NCBI RefSeq assembly: GCF_949628215.1
Contig: NC_134279.1
Span: 52,750,266-52,814,265 of the forward strand
Length of the DNA: 64,000 bases
Reading direction: 5' to 3'
Source of the DNA: Phalacrocorax aristotelis
Taxonomy: Eukaryota > Chordata > Aves > Suliformes > Phalacrocoracidae
Shown here: positions 11,678 through 26,800 of the stretch, in pieces
Layout: each line of letters opens with the position of its first letter
How positions within the stretch are numbered: the stretch's first letter is position 1
The notes under the pieces: generated by a model
Told to the model about the DNA's origin: nothing
Seen by the model: the letters and a program-made list of their open reading frames with translations, nothing else
The model's database searches: none
Translations under genes and position numbers: made by a program

Positions 11678-14600
11678 AAAAGTTTCTTTCCTGTGCCTCC
11701 TCTTCCTCTCTTGTTAAATTGCTAAAACAGTTTCCAGGGCCAGCAGCTCTGTGCGGTGGTTTGCTGGTTTCTGATGAAAGAGCTGCTGCCAAATTTTATA
11801 AAGAATGTTCCCTGGGGCACAGAGGGGAGGGAAGTATTCTTCATGGCCTCTGTTTTCTTCCCATATTGTTTAACAAACAAGCAAACTGCCCTGCAGTTGC
11901 TCTGACCCCTATTTAGACATATCCCTTTCAGGCAGCCACACAAATGAACTAGGAAGGAAGTGCCGTCACAGCCCTTAGCAAAGATAGAGAGAAATAAAGG
12001 CAAACATTGTGTGTCTAAACAAACAAGCGCGCTTTGCTCTGCCCTTGTCTTCTGCTTAATTCTTACACAAACCAGTCCCAGAAGTAGTAACTGGGGCAAG
12101 AGTATTTCCCAGCTTGTGCAGGACTCGGTTCCCCGCCCGCTCCACTCCCACCGCCCTGCCAGGATTTGCACCAGCCTCAGAGACGAACAAATAAACCAAA
12201 AATCCTTTGGCATAAATGGGAAGCCAGCCCAGGCTCTTTGAGAGGCTTAAGCCTGTCCCTCAGTTTGGCTTCCCATATGGACCTCTTGCCCTTTGTGCCT
12301 CGGTTTCCCTAGATAGACTTCCCCAGAACTTAAAGGGAAAAAAAATATTATTTTTGTGCTTCAGTAGTCATAAATTGAAAGTGTAAGTTTTGCAAGAAGG
12401 TGAAACAAAAATACCTAGAGGCCAAGCTGAGAACAAGTTTTCCTTTGAGCTGCTTCTTGCCTATACACAACTCCAAAGGATTTCTAAATCAAATTACTTT
12501 TGATGGACAAGAGATTAAACAGATGTGCTATTAACCCCATTTTGTGATGGGGAGCTACAGCATAAAGGATTTTGGAACTAAAGATGCAACCAGAATATTC
12601 GAAAAACAACCTCAATGTTGCATGCTAATGACAGGAACAAGTTTTGACATATCAGAGCTGATAAACCTTGTTTAAAGAATGCTTAGATAAACTGAAAAAA
12701 AAAAAAGAAGAAAATACAGTAATTTATGAGGATGATTTTTAAAGTATTTCCTCATTTCTCCAGTAATGTCCAAACATAGTAGCCCCAGCTTGCTGAAACC
12801 ACAGATGGATATTTACCTTAAAGCGGTTACGGAATCTGAAGTCAGCACTGGCTGACAAAGAGGTGGCATCGCCGTAGGACCACGACCCACACAAGCACCG
12901 CATTGCCCACACGTGCCTTGGGCTGCTGCAGGTGCCCGCTGCTCTCCAGGGCTCTTCTCAACATAGCAAACCTCGGGGCCGCTTTTGCCCAGTCATCAGC
13001 TTTAGCCTGACTGAAAGGCAAGAAAGCCAATTTCAAACGAAATGCTGGAATGGTTGTAAAAGCAGAGTCTTACTCGCAGTCTGTGCTCATGCTCTGTGGC
13101 TAACAGATTTCTAGACTTTGTTTAAAATTTGCCAGAGGAGTGCATAGAAGAGCAACCCAAACACTTGTAAAGGATTTGCCAAGAGCATTGCTTTGCCCTT
13201 GCTCGTAGCTTTTTGTCGATAGCGCCACGCAGAGCAGACAGAAGACAGAGCTGGATCTGGTCGTCATCATGCACGGACTGCGATATGTGCGTATTTGCGC
13301 CTGAGGAACTACCTATCACTGTGATGAATGGCATCACATTTAGCTATCTCCTTAAAGAGATAAGATGTTGTAAGGTTTTGTTATCAGTTGTGCCCAGATT
13401 CATACCATTAAACAAAAAATTGGATTAATATTTTTAAACAAATCAGATTAATGTTTTATACCCATTATCATGCCCCAGGGGATCATAAACTGGGATAAAA
13501 AAATATACGTATAGTTTGCGCTTGTTTCAAGCCATGAAATAGAATAGCTTACAAGACATCCTTTGTAAGGAAATGTTTCCTAGGGTGCTGCTCACAAAAG
13601 CACCGACACTCCTCCAAATGCTTCCCAATCACAGATAAAATGTTCTGTTTGCTCTCTGTAAAACGTTGCAGGAGCAGGCAGCCAAGGATGAGCAGCAATA
13701 GCTTTTGAAATCATTCTCTGCTGTTGAAGCCCTACTGTTTTCTGTATTGCCACGTTCTGTTCTGCAAACCTCCTGTTAGAGCCTGCAAGCTCTCTTTTTT
13801 TTGAGCAGTTCTCCACTGCTTGTGTGTTATGTCTGGCTGCGATGGTTGCTCCATCCTGCCAGAGCCAGCACTGCAGCCAAGTCAGGCTCAGTCCTTGGTA
13901 TCTCATTTCCTTCTCCCTTTGCCCACCCTGTTCTGGTGCAAAACCTTTCACAGGCTTACGCACGGCTCAGGCTAGGTGGCCTATTTTGCTTATAGATTGC
14001 ATCATGCTTAGCAACGCTTGGAAGTAAGGGGCCTGTCATCACCCTCTTGGAGAGCTCAAGTTCTGAACAACCATCCTTTCCCCTAAAATGCATGAGTTTA
14101 TGAAAAAGGATTGTCCGGAAGTTTCTCTGACTGGGACAAGAGGAGTTGATCAGAAATTGTTCAGAAATAATAAAACAGCCTTGCTAGTTATTTTCAAGTA
14201 AGGAGATTAAGTTACTAAAGAAGGCACTCACAAGTTCAGGATCATCCAAAGGTATTTGTCTGTTCTAAGGTATTTAACTATTTTTGTCTGAGAGCAAGAA
14301 ACCTTTAGCTTTTGATGTGCCCTATACCATGACTCAGCTGCTCCTGGTGAACTGAGACCCACTCTGGCAATGAACGGGCCAAGTGCACTCTTCTGTCAGC
14401 CTAGGGAAGCAGCCATTACAACTTGTGTCTAAATCTGGTGTCTTCAGAGAAGACAGCTGCCTCACAGTGTATTGCTGCTGGTGGCAAGTATTGCACGCAG
14501 TCACTTTTAATCAGGCAGGAGACCGAACTACAACAGCACAGCCTCTCTCCAGAGCTGCTTTCTACTGATACCACCTGCCAAGTGTTTGAGAACCACACAT

Positions 14601-17538
14601 GAACACTTACCCACTGAAGAGTCAGCCACTGTTCAACATGGTATTCCTGGGCCTAATAAAAATAAATCTGGCTTTCAGTCATCATTTTGGTTGTCAAGTT
14701 TCCTATGATATAGCTATGATGGGGGGAAACATACTACTTCCTTTCTTGGTAAACATGAATAATACTAGGCCTACTGCTCAGGACATCTCTCTTGTGGCAA
14801 CTCTTTCCAAATTGATTCATCCTGTGCTTTTGGTAGTCACCTATCCATTTCCTCAAGGCAGTGACCTCAGAAGAACAGTGACAGTACTGGTGCTCTCACC
14901 AGCTTTTTCAACAGCTAAATGTCACACTCTTCTGTGCATGTTCTAATACCATAGCACCTTAGGATTCCATCCTGTTGCTTTTAAAATGAGGGGGGAAATG
15001 TGGGAGAGGACATTCAGTGCCAGCAGCTCTCCTCTGGGGAAATACTCTGCAAGAGCCAACTTTACATTAAGTTTAATTTGTTTCCTGCCAGGCCCTCACT
15101 CACAGCAGTATTTCTAACTTTCTTTAATTGGACTGGTATCTACACAGCCCAATTCCACATTTTGCCCCACTGCCCTGCTCTCTTCTGATGTAGGAAACAT
15201 ATCTGCAAGTTGGGCAGATGCTTGGCTTCAGCTAAAAGCAGATCTACCACTAGAAGATCCTTCCTCCCACTTTGCAATGGCAGTGGAGGTGGTGATCATG
15301 GGCAGCTTTACTTAGATTTAACTTCTAAAAAGATTTATTATTTAAAACCAGCCATATACAACGACAAAGGAACATAGCTTTGTTATTTCATCTTCTGCTT
15401 TCCCCGCAGACAAACACTTTGCCTCAAGAGGCCAACTCTCCTGTGGCTGTTAGCTCTGGGACAGCTGGGAGGAAGCTGTTCATTAAAAGATATCTCAGAC
15501 TCTTCCTTGGTCATTTTTCCTCATCACGGCTCCACAGAGAATAAGAAATATGCCCCCTCTGAGAGTCAAATGCAACACCTATAAATTAATCCCAGTCCAG
15601 ATAAACCCGCTGAGCTAGCTCAGAGGGTATTTATAGCCAAGACACAGCTTCCTCAGGGAATTACAGTCTCCAAATCAGTGCAGATTTTCCAAAAAAAAAC
15701 CTGAGAAAAGCTGCTTCTTTCTCCTTCTCCTCAAGTATAGTGAGTTCCTTTCACCACAGAATTGCAAGTATGAAATTCACTCTCAAATGCAACCAGCTGG
15801 CTTAAATAACTTCTTGTTTGTGTGGCTGCAATGCCATGTCCAGAAACCCTGACCATCACTAACTACACAGTCATATTCACATGATAAAAATATGGTGGCA
15901 TTAATAACTTGTCCTGGCATGCCTTCCCAATTGTCAGGGCATTACATAAATATAGAACTTGGTCTATAGATTTACTCCAGAGACTTTTTATATCTGATCA
16001 TGGCTCCAGGCAGATCATAGTCTGTACAGACACGGTAATTAAGGATCAGTAATTCTGTCTAGCAGCCAATATTCCCTACAGTGAGAGGCATATGATGGGT
16101 TTTCACCTGCTCGGCATTTCAGCAGCTCATTGGAAGTCAGCTATTAGAAAGTTGCACTGTACAAGGACAGAGCACTGGCCTCAAAGGAAAACAGCCAGCA
16201 AGCATTTCCATTTCAGCATCTCAGCAGGAGAAAGCAGTTGCCATGCAGACCTCTACAGGAAACAGTTTTACTTACATAGCTCCACATATGCATGTGGAAA
16301 GCCATAGCTCCCATCTGTTAAACTGGGGACAGGCACTGGGAGCCAGCACTTCCCTCACGCCTCCATCTCAAACAAATATGCAGCCACACCGTTTCTTGGG
16401 AACAAGCTGGATACACACAGAAAAACAAAGGAGGGTTCTTAAATTTCTGTAGTATGTGTCACAGAAATAGCAAATAAATAAAACATCATAAATAAAAACA
16501 TTTTTCTGTAATGATTTTACAGAGGTGAAAATTTCAACAGCAAAATAAAACTTGACTGCAACAGAACCCAAGATTCATCCCCATACTTCACAGCCAAGGT
16601 TTCTGTCAGCTGGGAAGAAAACACAGCTGAGCTAGGAACCATGGAGGTTTGTGAACAGCAGGAGGAGAGCGCAGCGTAATGGCAGCACCCATTCCAGCAC
16701 TGAAGACATCAGTCTTGAGTAGAATTGCAATTTTAACGCAATCAACTGATTTTGTTGGGGTTTGGTTCCTGTAGGTTTGTTATAGGTCAAGTCCCCCATG
16801 GCACTCCTGGCTCATCCTGAGAGCATCGGCTCCTTCCTCCAGCCCTGCACTGTCACAAATCCATATCCCTATATAAATAATGTCTAAAAACCTTTTGGCA
16901 GAAAAATTTATATGGGCTTGATTTGAAATACATCAGACTAAAGGAAGAAAAGTATAAGACTTGAAGAAGAGATATGCAAGAGCTAAACAGCACTTAAATA
17001 ACTGAGGGACAGAGGGAAAGGTAATGCCAAACTAGAGCCTCCAGCTCATACAGAAGAGTTTCCCGTAAGACACCCTGTGACATTCACATCCCAAACCTCC
17101 CACATTTACCTTGCCAGGAAAAACAACCTCCTATCAGCTTGCAGCCGAGCTATTCACAGACTCACATCTTAGTGGAAGGATGGCTGAAGCCAGTTCCTGG
17201 TGACCTCCAAAGCACAGTCTCTGCTAGATAAAAGGCTTTAAAAATTACTAGCACAGGTGTGCTATTAACAACAGCACCTGAAGGTGTTCCTTAGCAATCA
17301 AAGGAAAACGCCTTCCAAATCAGCGTGATTTTGGGAAGAGTCTTCCTGTGCCTGATCCAGTGGGGAAACTCTCTGTTTCAATAGTACCATGAGCAAAAAG
17401 AGACAATTTTAACATTCTTTATTGTCCCCTGAAGTTACCCTATAAGGCTCTTGGTGCTGGGTGCTGAAAACACTCTCTGAAGATAGAAGCTGCTTTTTTT
17501 TCACATTTTTCAAGCAGGGAAGATGAGCTGAACAAAGA

Positions 17539-17888
17539 TAGAATCAGAGAACAGTTTGGGTTGGAAGGGACCTTTAGATGTCATCTAGTCCAACCCCCCT
17601 GCACTGAGCTGGGACACCTTCAACTAGATCAGGTTGCTCAGAGCCCCGTCCTACCTGGCCTTGAATGTTTCCAGGGATGGGACATCTACCACCTCTCTGG
17701 GCAACCTGTGCCAGTGTTCCACCACCCTCACCGTAAATGATGTCATCCTTATATCTAGTCTAAACCTACCCTCTTTTAGTTTAAAACCATTATACCTTGC
17801 CCTATCACAACAAGCCCTACTAAAAGGTTTGTTCCCATCTTTCTTATAAGCTCCCTTTAAGTAGTGAAAGGCTGCAATAGGGTCTTCC
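17539..17888 (-). mobile_element. CR1 LINE, 5'-truncated 3' fragment
   Basis: The - strand reading contains the end of CR1 ORF2: FKLKEGRFRLDIRMTSFTVR, then HWHRLPREVVDVPSLETF, followed by the 3' UTR. In + orientation the hallmark TTGGAAGGGACCTTTAGAT and GTCCAACCCCCCTGC near 17560-17605 are visible. The 3' end is at 17539-17550 (GATAGAATCAGAGAA), resembling the degenerate eight-base tail repeat of CR1. Similarity fades at about 17888, so this is a typical 5'-truncated insertion. This CR1 type is a marker for birds. Confidence 0.93.
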
Positions 17889-17889
17889 C

Positions 17890-20800
17890 AAGGTGAAGAT
17901 GGGTGAAGAGGATTGTTGAAGGACATCACGTAGCCTTTGAACTCCTGGCTTCCAGCTCCTCCTGCAAAGCCTTGCTGTTGCTTCTGGGACCTCCTGGGCT
18001 CCAGCGACACGCTGCCCCGACCCCTCTGCCAGCCCCACCACTGACAGGCAAGAACTGAGTCGTGTTTGTTTTTGTTATAACTACCCCTCCTCTGGCACAA
18101 CAGATTCACTCCATCTTTTGTTACATAAAATGAGATACAGCTCTGGGTATTTCAGAGGGAAGAAGAGCAAACCAAGAGGACTGCAGGACTTTTGTAGATG
18201 CTGTCAAGTCTGTCTATTCTGTGCATCTTGGAAAGCTGCACAAACAGACCCACAAAAATATTCAGTTCTTTCTCCATCGTACATAACCAGGCCCCCAAAC
18301 CAATACTTAAACAACAAAGAAGAGCAATTACAAATATCATAACTTAATTTTTAGATTGGGGAAGGGGTTATGTTAAAATATGTCTTAATAATTCCTCTAC
18401 CAGATTATTTTAATGACATTCCCATCACTGTAATGGCCACTGGGAGAAACTTAATGGCTAGGTGAATGGAAGAGTTGCACAGAGATGAAAAGAGTAGTAA
18501 CCTGGCAAATACTACACCCATAAAGGAAGAGCAGAACTGACGAGCATGTGAATGAAGGGTTTTTCTGCTATCTGGATTCTGCTGGCATAAGACACCTCTC
18601 TGCATTACAGGAAAAGCAAAAAGCTATCTGAGGAGCAGAGCCAGGGATCATGAAGACAAGACTGACACTGATGCCAGTGTAGAAAACACAGGCTGTACGA
18701 TAAAATACCACATTGGTGGTTCCTTTTGGATCTTTGCTTTGCCAGATCACACAGCCCAGCAGCCACAGACCAAAACTAAAAGGCCAAACAAGCAGCTGTT
18801 TAGGCAGCCTGGGGAGCCCATCCCTCTACGGACATCGCTCACCACCACCATTTCCTCCTGTGAGGGCTCCATCTTGCCGGAGCACAACTGGTCTTTAACC
18901 CTTTCCCTGGTGAACATGGGGTATAAACTGAATTGTTATCATAAAGCTGATGCTCTCTTTTAACACCTACCTCTGACGTCTGCATCACGGCCCTTGATCA
19001 GGTTTTCTCAGATCCTTGTTCCCATAGGTACCCTGCCAGTCTTTACTGAGCTTGGACGGAGAAGGATCCTGCAGCTCTCAAAGTAATGGTTTAACAGCCT
19101 CAGGGAGTAACAGCCTTGATTTACGCACACTAATGCGTCTACACAGGCACAGTAGGCAATTAAAGAAGATGTAGCCCTTGTGAATGTAACCTGTTCAAAG
19201 CAGCTGTGTATGTGAAACATTACTAGAAACTGTGTATCTGGGACTGACTTATACGTGAAATGGGCTGTTTGGTGTTTATGAAGTGCGGCTGAAAATGCTC
19301 TATTTGCATTATTTCCTCTTGTGCTTTCTGTAGCATCCACTGGCTCTCTTTGTCCAGTCAGTACATCTTGCTCTGCACCATCATTTTCTTGCCTTTCCTG
19401 TATGCCTTTTGCGTGCTGCCCTCCCCACAGCAGCTCAGGTCTGGTCAAGGCTGGCACAAGAAGTGGTCGGTTGTCTTTAGTTCCCATTATGGCCAGTGAC
19501 ACAGGGCCAAGGCTACCATTAGGGAGAGTCATGTCTAGCGTCCCTTTTCAAATCCATATTGACACACTCCTCTCTCTGTCTATCCTTTTTTCTCTCCTCC
19601 CTCTGACAATCATTTCCCTGTTTATGTTTCTGCGCTCTTCCTGCAGTCTCGAGATCTTTCCCAAGGACCTTACCATGCCTTGCACTGTTAATGTTGCTGT
19701 CTTTTTAGTGCAATGGTAGTTCAAAGGCTTGATGCTTCGAAGCTTTCTTGAAAGGTGCTGGATTCTGCTTTCCATTGCAAGGAGAAGCGTCTGAGGTGCC
19801 CTCGCCTTGGAAGGGTCAAAACCTCCTGCTGCTGCCTCAGGACTGACATGAAATAACCAAGCAGTGTCTCCATAGGCAGGGCCAGCCTGTCCCTTCTCCT
19901 GCTTCCAGCTTTCCTCTTTCCCTGGAATTGCTTGCTCGTGGATCAGCTCTATCAGTTTGTGGGGTTTTTCTTGACTGCTGTTAAATGGAAAATGTAAAGC
20001 AAACAAGAAAAATAGAGGCACAATTAAGATAGAAAAGTCATCCATTTGTTCTTATTCTTTCAAAATACTTCTGGCTGATACTCACAAAAAAAACCAAACC
20101 AAAACAGAAAAAAAAACCCCACCAACTATATTTAAAGCAGCTCTGCATCTGCATTTTGCTCTCGATTCTCTTCTGCAGATGGATCCTATTTAACCAAAGA
20201 AATAGATTGACTGACACCTAGTGGAAAATTGGACCTTTTCTGTTGCCTGTTCTGCTGAGTGAAACATTTTAGGCAGTATTTAAATCGGTTTTGTACATAT
20301 TACCATTATTGTAGAAGACAATAATATTACCAGATTGCCTGCATTTTACCCCTGTTTTATTAGTGTATACAAATATTTGGTATATTCACAGACAGGACAA
20401 TCAACAACAATTCATTTCAAGTATATACAGCTTCTTTGGTTAATGAAGGCATCTGGTGTTAGACCACAGTACATCCCTTCCTCACATTGAGCAGATCAGT
20501 AACACTTAGCTCTAGAAGCCCCTAAAATGCTAATTAATATACACAAAATTATTCTCAAAAATAACAGTCTTCTGGAGTTTTTGTTTCTGCTAATCCAGAA
20601 TTATTGATTCCCTTATTAATGACTTAAGTGAAAATATTTAAGAACTGAAAAGTAAAATTTTTCCTAAATTTTGATTTCTAATGGCCTTAGAGAAGTTCAT
20701 CTTATGGTATCACTTAGTCTGACTAACGATAAGAATGTGAAGATGATTTTGCTTTGTCCTTACGATTTGTAGATGCTTTAGACTCTTGTCTCAGTGGTCG

Positions 20801-23800
20801 CCTAATGTTCAGCATCTGTGAAGGGATTTTGCAATGCAAGACAAACGCCAAACATAGCTCGGCTGACTGCAGAGTTCCCACAGACTGATGTAGGTACCAT
20901 CACCCATACGTGCTTGTGATTGGTGCAATGCTGCGCGTTACAAGCCTTGCTGAGAAATCACTTCACAAGGTCCAGCTGGAGAAGAATTAGACAGAGGGGA
21001 TTCTCTTGCAGACAGAATCTCTAAATATAATTCCCTGGTAGTGAGAGGCTTTTGTATTCACTTCCTTAGGACAGCATGTCCTTTCTCCCAGTAGCTCTCT
21101 CTGTACTTCACAAAGTAAGTTATTTAAACTGTGAGATCCTGACCCAGAAAATCCATATTCCTCTGCCTTGCTCCACTGTCTCAAAAGAGTGGCATGTAGG
21201 TGTTTAGACATAATCTTTTTAAATTTTTTTAATGTGTTTTTTAATGCAAACTAGAGCATATAATAAGCAGCTGAGAATAAAACTTGATACTACCAGCAGT
21301 GCCATTCACACCCAAATCCCAGAGGTCTTAATGTTAGGTTTGATAACAATTACACAACTTGATCTGAAGTCACCTTGATATATATCTAGGTCCTAAGAAG
21401 TTATTTATAAGCTCAGCCTGTTTAAGGCACTGCTACCCAAAAGCTAATTTTCCTACATAAAATCCCAGACTAATGACCCCATAAAATCTTCTGCACTCCA
21501 ACCACACAGTGATCAGACCTTACTTCTAATTTTGCCTATCAAAATAATTAAATAATCACATTGCATTATAGAATCCATCTTCATGTTCTCATTCCAATTT
21601 GTCAAATACAATTTTAATAAATTCAGAGTTGTAATGAGCCAAATATTTAAAATTTAATAGTTACTTAAATGAGCATTAAACTCTTCTGACTATTTATATT
21701 CCTACAAAGAAAAGCAATTACTTTAGATCATAGCTGTAGATCCTGTGTTTGTATTCTGTCTTTCATAACACTTAGCTACTTTCAGTTGGCCTCTAGCTGG
21801 ATATGGGAAAGTCATCTTCTGCAGAGTTTTGGTTTTTTTTTCAGTTTGGCTCATTTACCATCTCTCATTTTCCCCTGCCCCTACTTTTGGTCTCTGGGAA
21901 CAGCAGAAACCACAAAATGTTTTTGATTATCCACTTAATCCCTCAGGCAGCGTAGTGTCTTTAGTCCAGACTTCAGTGAAACTACATTTATTTGTTGAGC
22001 TTTTAGTTCTCAATTAAAAAAAAAAAAAAAGTTGAGAAACTTCCTGTGGTCCCTTGAATAGATTCTTGGCCAGTTTATATGAGAAAAACACTGCTTTATA
22101 TTTCATGTTTATATTTTTCATCCTTTTTAAAAAACATTCTTTAATATTTCTTTCTTAATTGTGGCATCCTCCAGCACTGTTATGAATATTCCTAGTAGTT
22201 GCTTTCTATCCTCTCTCTCTTCCATTTCTGAAACCTTCCGAATTATTTGTTCAAACCTTTTATTTGTTCTGAGGGGAAGCTGGCACAGAAATGCAGGAGA
22301 CTGCTATGACGTCATTAGCATTGACCTTGGCCTCGGCAGAAAAATGTCACTTCACGTTATCCTCTGCACGTACCCAACAAATCCAGGAATGGCCAGCTTT
22401 GGTACACACAGACTGCAGGGATCAAACCAGCTGAAATGTAGCCCCAGATCGTGTGCTGGTGTTTCCTTGGTTATGTTACCTTTCTCTAAAATCCCCTTGT
22501 ATTTAAGAAAGAACATGACTCTATAGATATTAGAGGCTGCAGCAATGATTGTTCATACTGCCAGCTCAATGTAACCAATGTGGCCTTCAGTGAACTAACA
22601 TCTCAGAGAAGCCCACCCTGTCAAATCCCCCTCAACAGGGGTGCAGCTCAGATATGGGCCATGCTGCTGGTTGAGCACCATAGCCCACTCCTCAGGATGT
22701 GAAGAGGGGACTGTGAGTGTCCCAGAGCTGCACCATTCACCAAGAGTGACATCTGTCCTTTGATGTCCCGTGGGTCAAGTTTAGAAGTTTGGGAATGTGC
22801 TATCATCTCTCCCTAATTTGACTCTCCCCCTGTTCCATGGTTTCACACAGGCACCCTATAGCCTGTTCAATACAGGGAACAACCCTTCTGACCCAGGCAC
22901 ACAAAGATGCAACTTTGCCCTATTTCAATTTCATCTGTCAGTGAGCCACTTCCATGTCATCATCCCTGAAATCTCCATATTTATTATCGTCGAGTGGCTG
23001 TCGCTGCACATGACTTTTTCTTTATTTCAAACATCCATGTAACAATGTTGAAACTGTTTATGTAGCTGCTGTATTAAATCTCTTTTTGGTATTTATCCAC
23101 TTAAACATGTTTTTTTGATACTCTGTCTCCAGTGAGTTCTCTTTTATGCTTCTTTAGTCTGAATAAGCCAGAGCCTGATATGTTACCACAGAGACATGAT
23201 CCACTGCAGATTGAAGGGCTCATGTGGATAACCTTCTCAGAGACACTAATGGTTTGTTTAATATTTCATAGATATGTCAATTATAAATTCAGTTCATATT
23301 TGAAAGGCTTTTTGCACAGCACTAAACCACTTCACATTTCCTGTAAGGTCTTTAAGAGAACTGAAAGGCAAAGGTGAATCTGAGGACACGTGGGGTTGCA
23401 TACAGACATTTCTCTGTACTAGCTCCAAAAGACCTGCACCCCAATAGCAGGCATGCACCCTCTGTGGCCAAATTCCCATGTAGGAGCTTGACCCAAACAC
23501 CAGCAAAGTCAGTGGATGTAAACCAAGGCAAATTCAGGTACAGAATCACAGTTTTTCCACAGAGAAGTTTGAAAAATTTCTTTTTACTCCAGAATTCAGT
23601 ATCATCGGCTGAGCCTTAGTTATTTATCATGGTAGCTAAGAATACAGATACAAGGTTTTGGTGCTTTGAATATCCAGCTCAAGGAGCACGTGAGAACATG
23701 TTATAGCCCCAGTCTGCCCTTCACGCTTGGATTTTTATTTTTATTTCCCTGCAAATCTCAGGTAGAGGTTGAAGAGAGAAAGGGAGTTGGGTGTGCATTG

Positions 23801-26800
23801 GCTCACTCTTCAAGGGACTATGGAAACAATCTGGGGCAACTGTGGTCAAACACTTGTTCCACTATTAAACTGACTGGTCTACTACATATTTAAGCATAAA
23901 GTAAACCTTCCAGGGATCATTGTTTCTCCTCTGAATCAAAGAAAGGAAAAATCCCAGGGTAAACAGGCATTTCTGAGAACAACCAACACAAAGACCATGG
24001 AAATCAACGAAAGACTTTGAATCAGATTTTGAGGCAATTACTCACAGAATCAGGTCAGACTTTTCAGGCTTGAGCAGTTTTCTGTTACCCTCTTGATGCG
24101 GTTCTCTCCTAGCACTCTCCCCTTCTTCCCTGCTACCTCCATCCTAACATGCACTGGCTGGCAGCTCATTTGTACTGCTGGCTTAGTCCTTTCTTACTCA
24201 TTGTCAAATGGTTTGTTTACCTTTCAGAAACCACACCAAGCAGTAGTTACCATTGTACCGTAACATAAGTAAAACCTTTAATACATGCAGAGGAAAAAAA
24301 ACCAAGAAAACCAAACAAAAAAGGTTGCATCGAAATGTATATACATATTTATTTGTACATGGTCGTTATTTAAAACTATTACTCAGGAGTTAGAGTAACC
24401 TTTTTAAATGGTCCAGTGGTCAATGTTGGAACAGCCAGTCTTCATGAAGTGGAGAGGGCCAGTTCCCAAGAGGCAGTGAGCACTTCTGACCTGACGGTTA
24501 CTGATGTTGATAGGGGCTGCTACTGCTCAGAACAGGCAATGACCTTCATCAGGCTATGTCACTGAATAAAACATCAATTTAAAACAGCCTGGAGATGCTG
24601 TGTGTGACTTGCTGTCTATTAATTTTATCACCGTCTCACCTCTCGTGTTCTCTCGGACACAAAAGCGACTTTGCCAGTGAGCCACAGAACAGTTCTGTTT
24701 TCCCTCTTTTTAAGCAGAAAGGTTTAACCTCGTACTGAATGGCTGTGCTTCCTCTGCACTGCACCATTTGTTGTGTCCAAGTAGCTAATTCCTCCTTTCA
24801 CAAGAAACACTTTGTTTTACCCAGTCCAAATGTTCAGAACTAAATCTGACCATCCTGTCAGTATTGTGGCAAGGAAGCAGACCTGTGAAGGACCAACTTA
24901 TTTTCAGTAATTCTGGCATGTAGCTTAGTCTTTTCTATAAAGACGCAGGAGAGAGACACAGAAAAGAACACAATGTTGCCTCACCAAAAAGCCTCCCACA
25001 AATGACTCTCATTTTTATCCTGTGCAAGAGGAACATCAGCTTTCAATGTGACTGTGAGCACAGAGACTTCTTTGTTAGCACACTGGTAAGAAGGGATATT
25101 TTCAGGTATAGGGTGAACATCTGCTTGTTTATGCCCCCCTTCTTTATCTTTGTCTCTTTTACTTGTGACAGTTTCAAAATGACTGAGACTCATACAAGCA
25201 ATCCTTCCTTTACTCAGAAAGAGAATTTTAGATGCTGAACAAACAGTAACAACAGTTAATATTCTGCAGAAATCAACCTACTTTGTCACAACAGAAGAGG
25301 GCAACCTAATACCACACTGTTTCCGCGTCCACTGACTTATCCACATACCCCTCATCAGAGTGTAGCACCTCGTCAACAGGGCTAGAGGGGATGAAGAATT
25401 TATATCCAAGAATCTTTCAAAGCTAAGAGCACCACTCATAATATCCATGTTTTCTTTCTTCTCCCACTTTTCCATTTCAGTCTGGATATGATCGTAACTG
25501 CTGAAGTACCTCCTACTAGGGATTTTGGTGGTGCTGGTGGTTTTGGAGGGGTTTTGTTGGTTGGTTGTGGGTTTTTTTAAACAAATTATCTGGATTTTAT
25601 TTAAGACAACTTTTCTCTGTTGGGCATTGGTAGAAGCAACAGGCGCAGGTGCTGAATTGCCACAACAGCAAAGAGGCATCTGCTGTCCTCAACACCCCCA
25701 GCTCTAGGAGGATGTAGGCACAGCTTAAAGGGTTCAGAAGGTACCTAGGTGAAAACAGTGATGAATAAATAACAGCTGAGAAAAAAAAAATGGAAGAAAA
25801 AGAGAATTATGTGTAGACACCATTACAGTTTGCACTATTAGGGATTTAAAGTGCCCATAATCCCCTAAATTGGTCATTATAATGAGGTATGAACTATGAT
25901 GTTTTGACGTATTAGAGTTTTTTTTTTCCACTTTTGTCTTCAGCTGTCAGAGGTGGAAGTACGAAAACAGTCTGGAAGTATAATCACAAACAGAGATTTA
26001 AGGGTAAAAATGAGAAACACGTATTTGTGGTAATCTATATTTGTTGTTAGGCTGTATCTGTCTGAATAAAAAGCAGGAGGGCTGAATTGGAGAGTCTTTG
26101 GAAGGAAATACTCAAAAAAGAAGAAAACAAATTAAATTAGAAATAGAAACTGAAATGAAATAAATAGAAATAGTGGATCCCTTGATTATTAGCCAAGCAA
26201 AGGGGGGCTGCGCAAAGACAATCATCGGAATGCTAAATATATTCACTACTATAGTAGCAAACCAAGTATCTAGTAGTTCACTCAAGGCAGATTTTGAAAT
26301 TTATCTAAGTATCAAAGATGCAGGTAGATGTCTGGTACGTTCTTCTACAGCATCCACATGCCTACTGTGTTAAGGGGGAGTCTCAGAGGAATCCTTTTGT
26401 TACTCTGGATAATATACCTTAGTTACTGTACAAATAATAACAGCAAGCCATTGGGATCCACTAACTGCTGAAAATATGTACCTTTTCGTGCCTTAATCAG
26501 TTCATACTATCCTTTCTACATGCAAAGTTTGTACCAGTGTAACTATATTGGTAGGAGAGGTAACTAGGTAAAAAAAAAGCAACCCCAGATTGTGAGCAAA
26601 ATTAACAAGGTCAAATCAACCAGAGCGAACTGAAGGACTTGGCAAGAATAAAAGGAAGCAAAACAGAACATGCTGCAATGAAGTGATGGAGATATAAAGG
26701 AAGGAAAAACTGTTATCCCTAACCAATCTTCCTCCGCATACACCTAGCCTTGGAAGCGTACAGGAAAGAGTACTGAACTCCAAGTGGTGGGAAAAAGGTG

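Larger units (their letters stand above)
5520..17538. other. Intergenic region, DLC1 to first CR1 fragment
   Basis: About 12 kb of AT-rich DNA between convergent genes. Scattered open frames of 60-163 codons on both strands lack recognisable domains and splice context. Apart from homopolymer runs and the simple repeats listed separately I see nothing that can be named. A slightly CpG-richer patch at about 10890-11000 has no gene attached. Confidence 0.6.

Noticed and set aside
11722..12213. 163-codon - strand open frame
   Set aside because: No similarity, no splice context, and overlapping open frames of similar quality on the + strand.
13137..13190. Short CR1-like string (GCATAGAAGAGCAACC...)
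   Set aside because: It resembles the GTCCAGAGAAGAGCAAC motif of old CR1, but only about 40-50 bases match and no flanking CR1 sequence was found.
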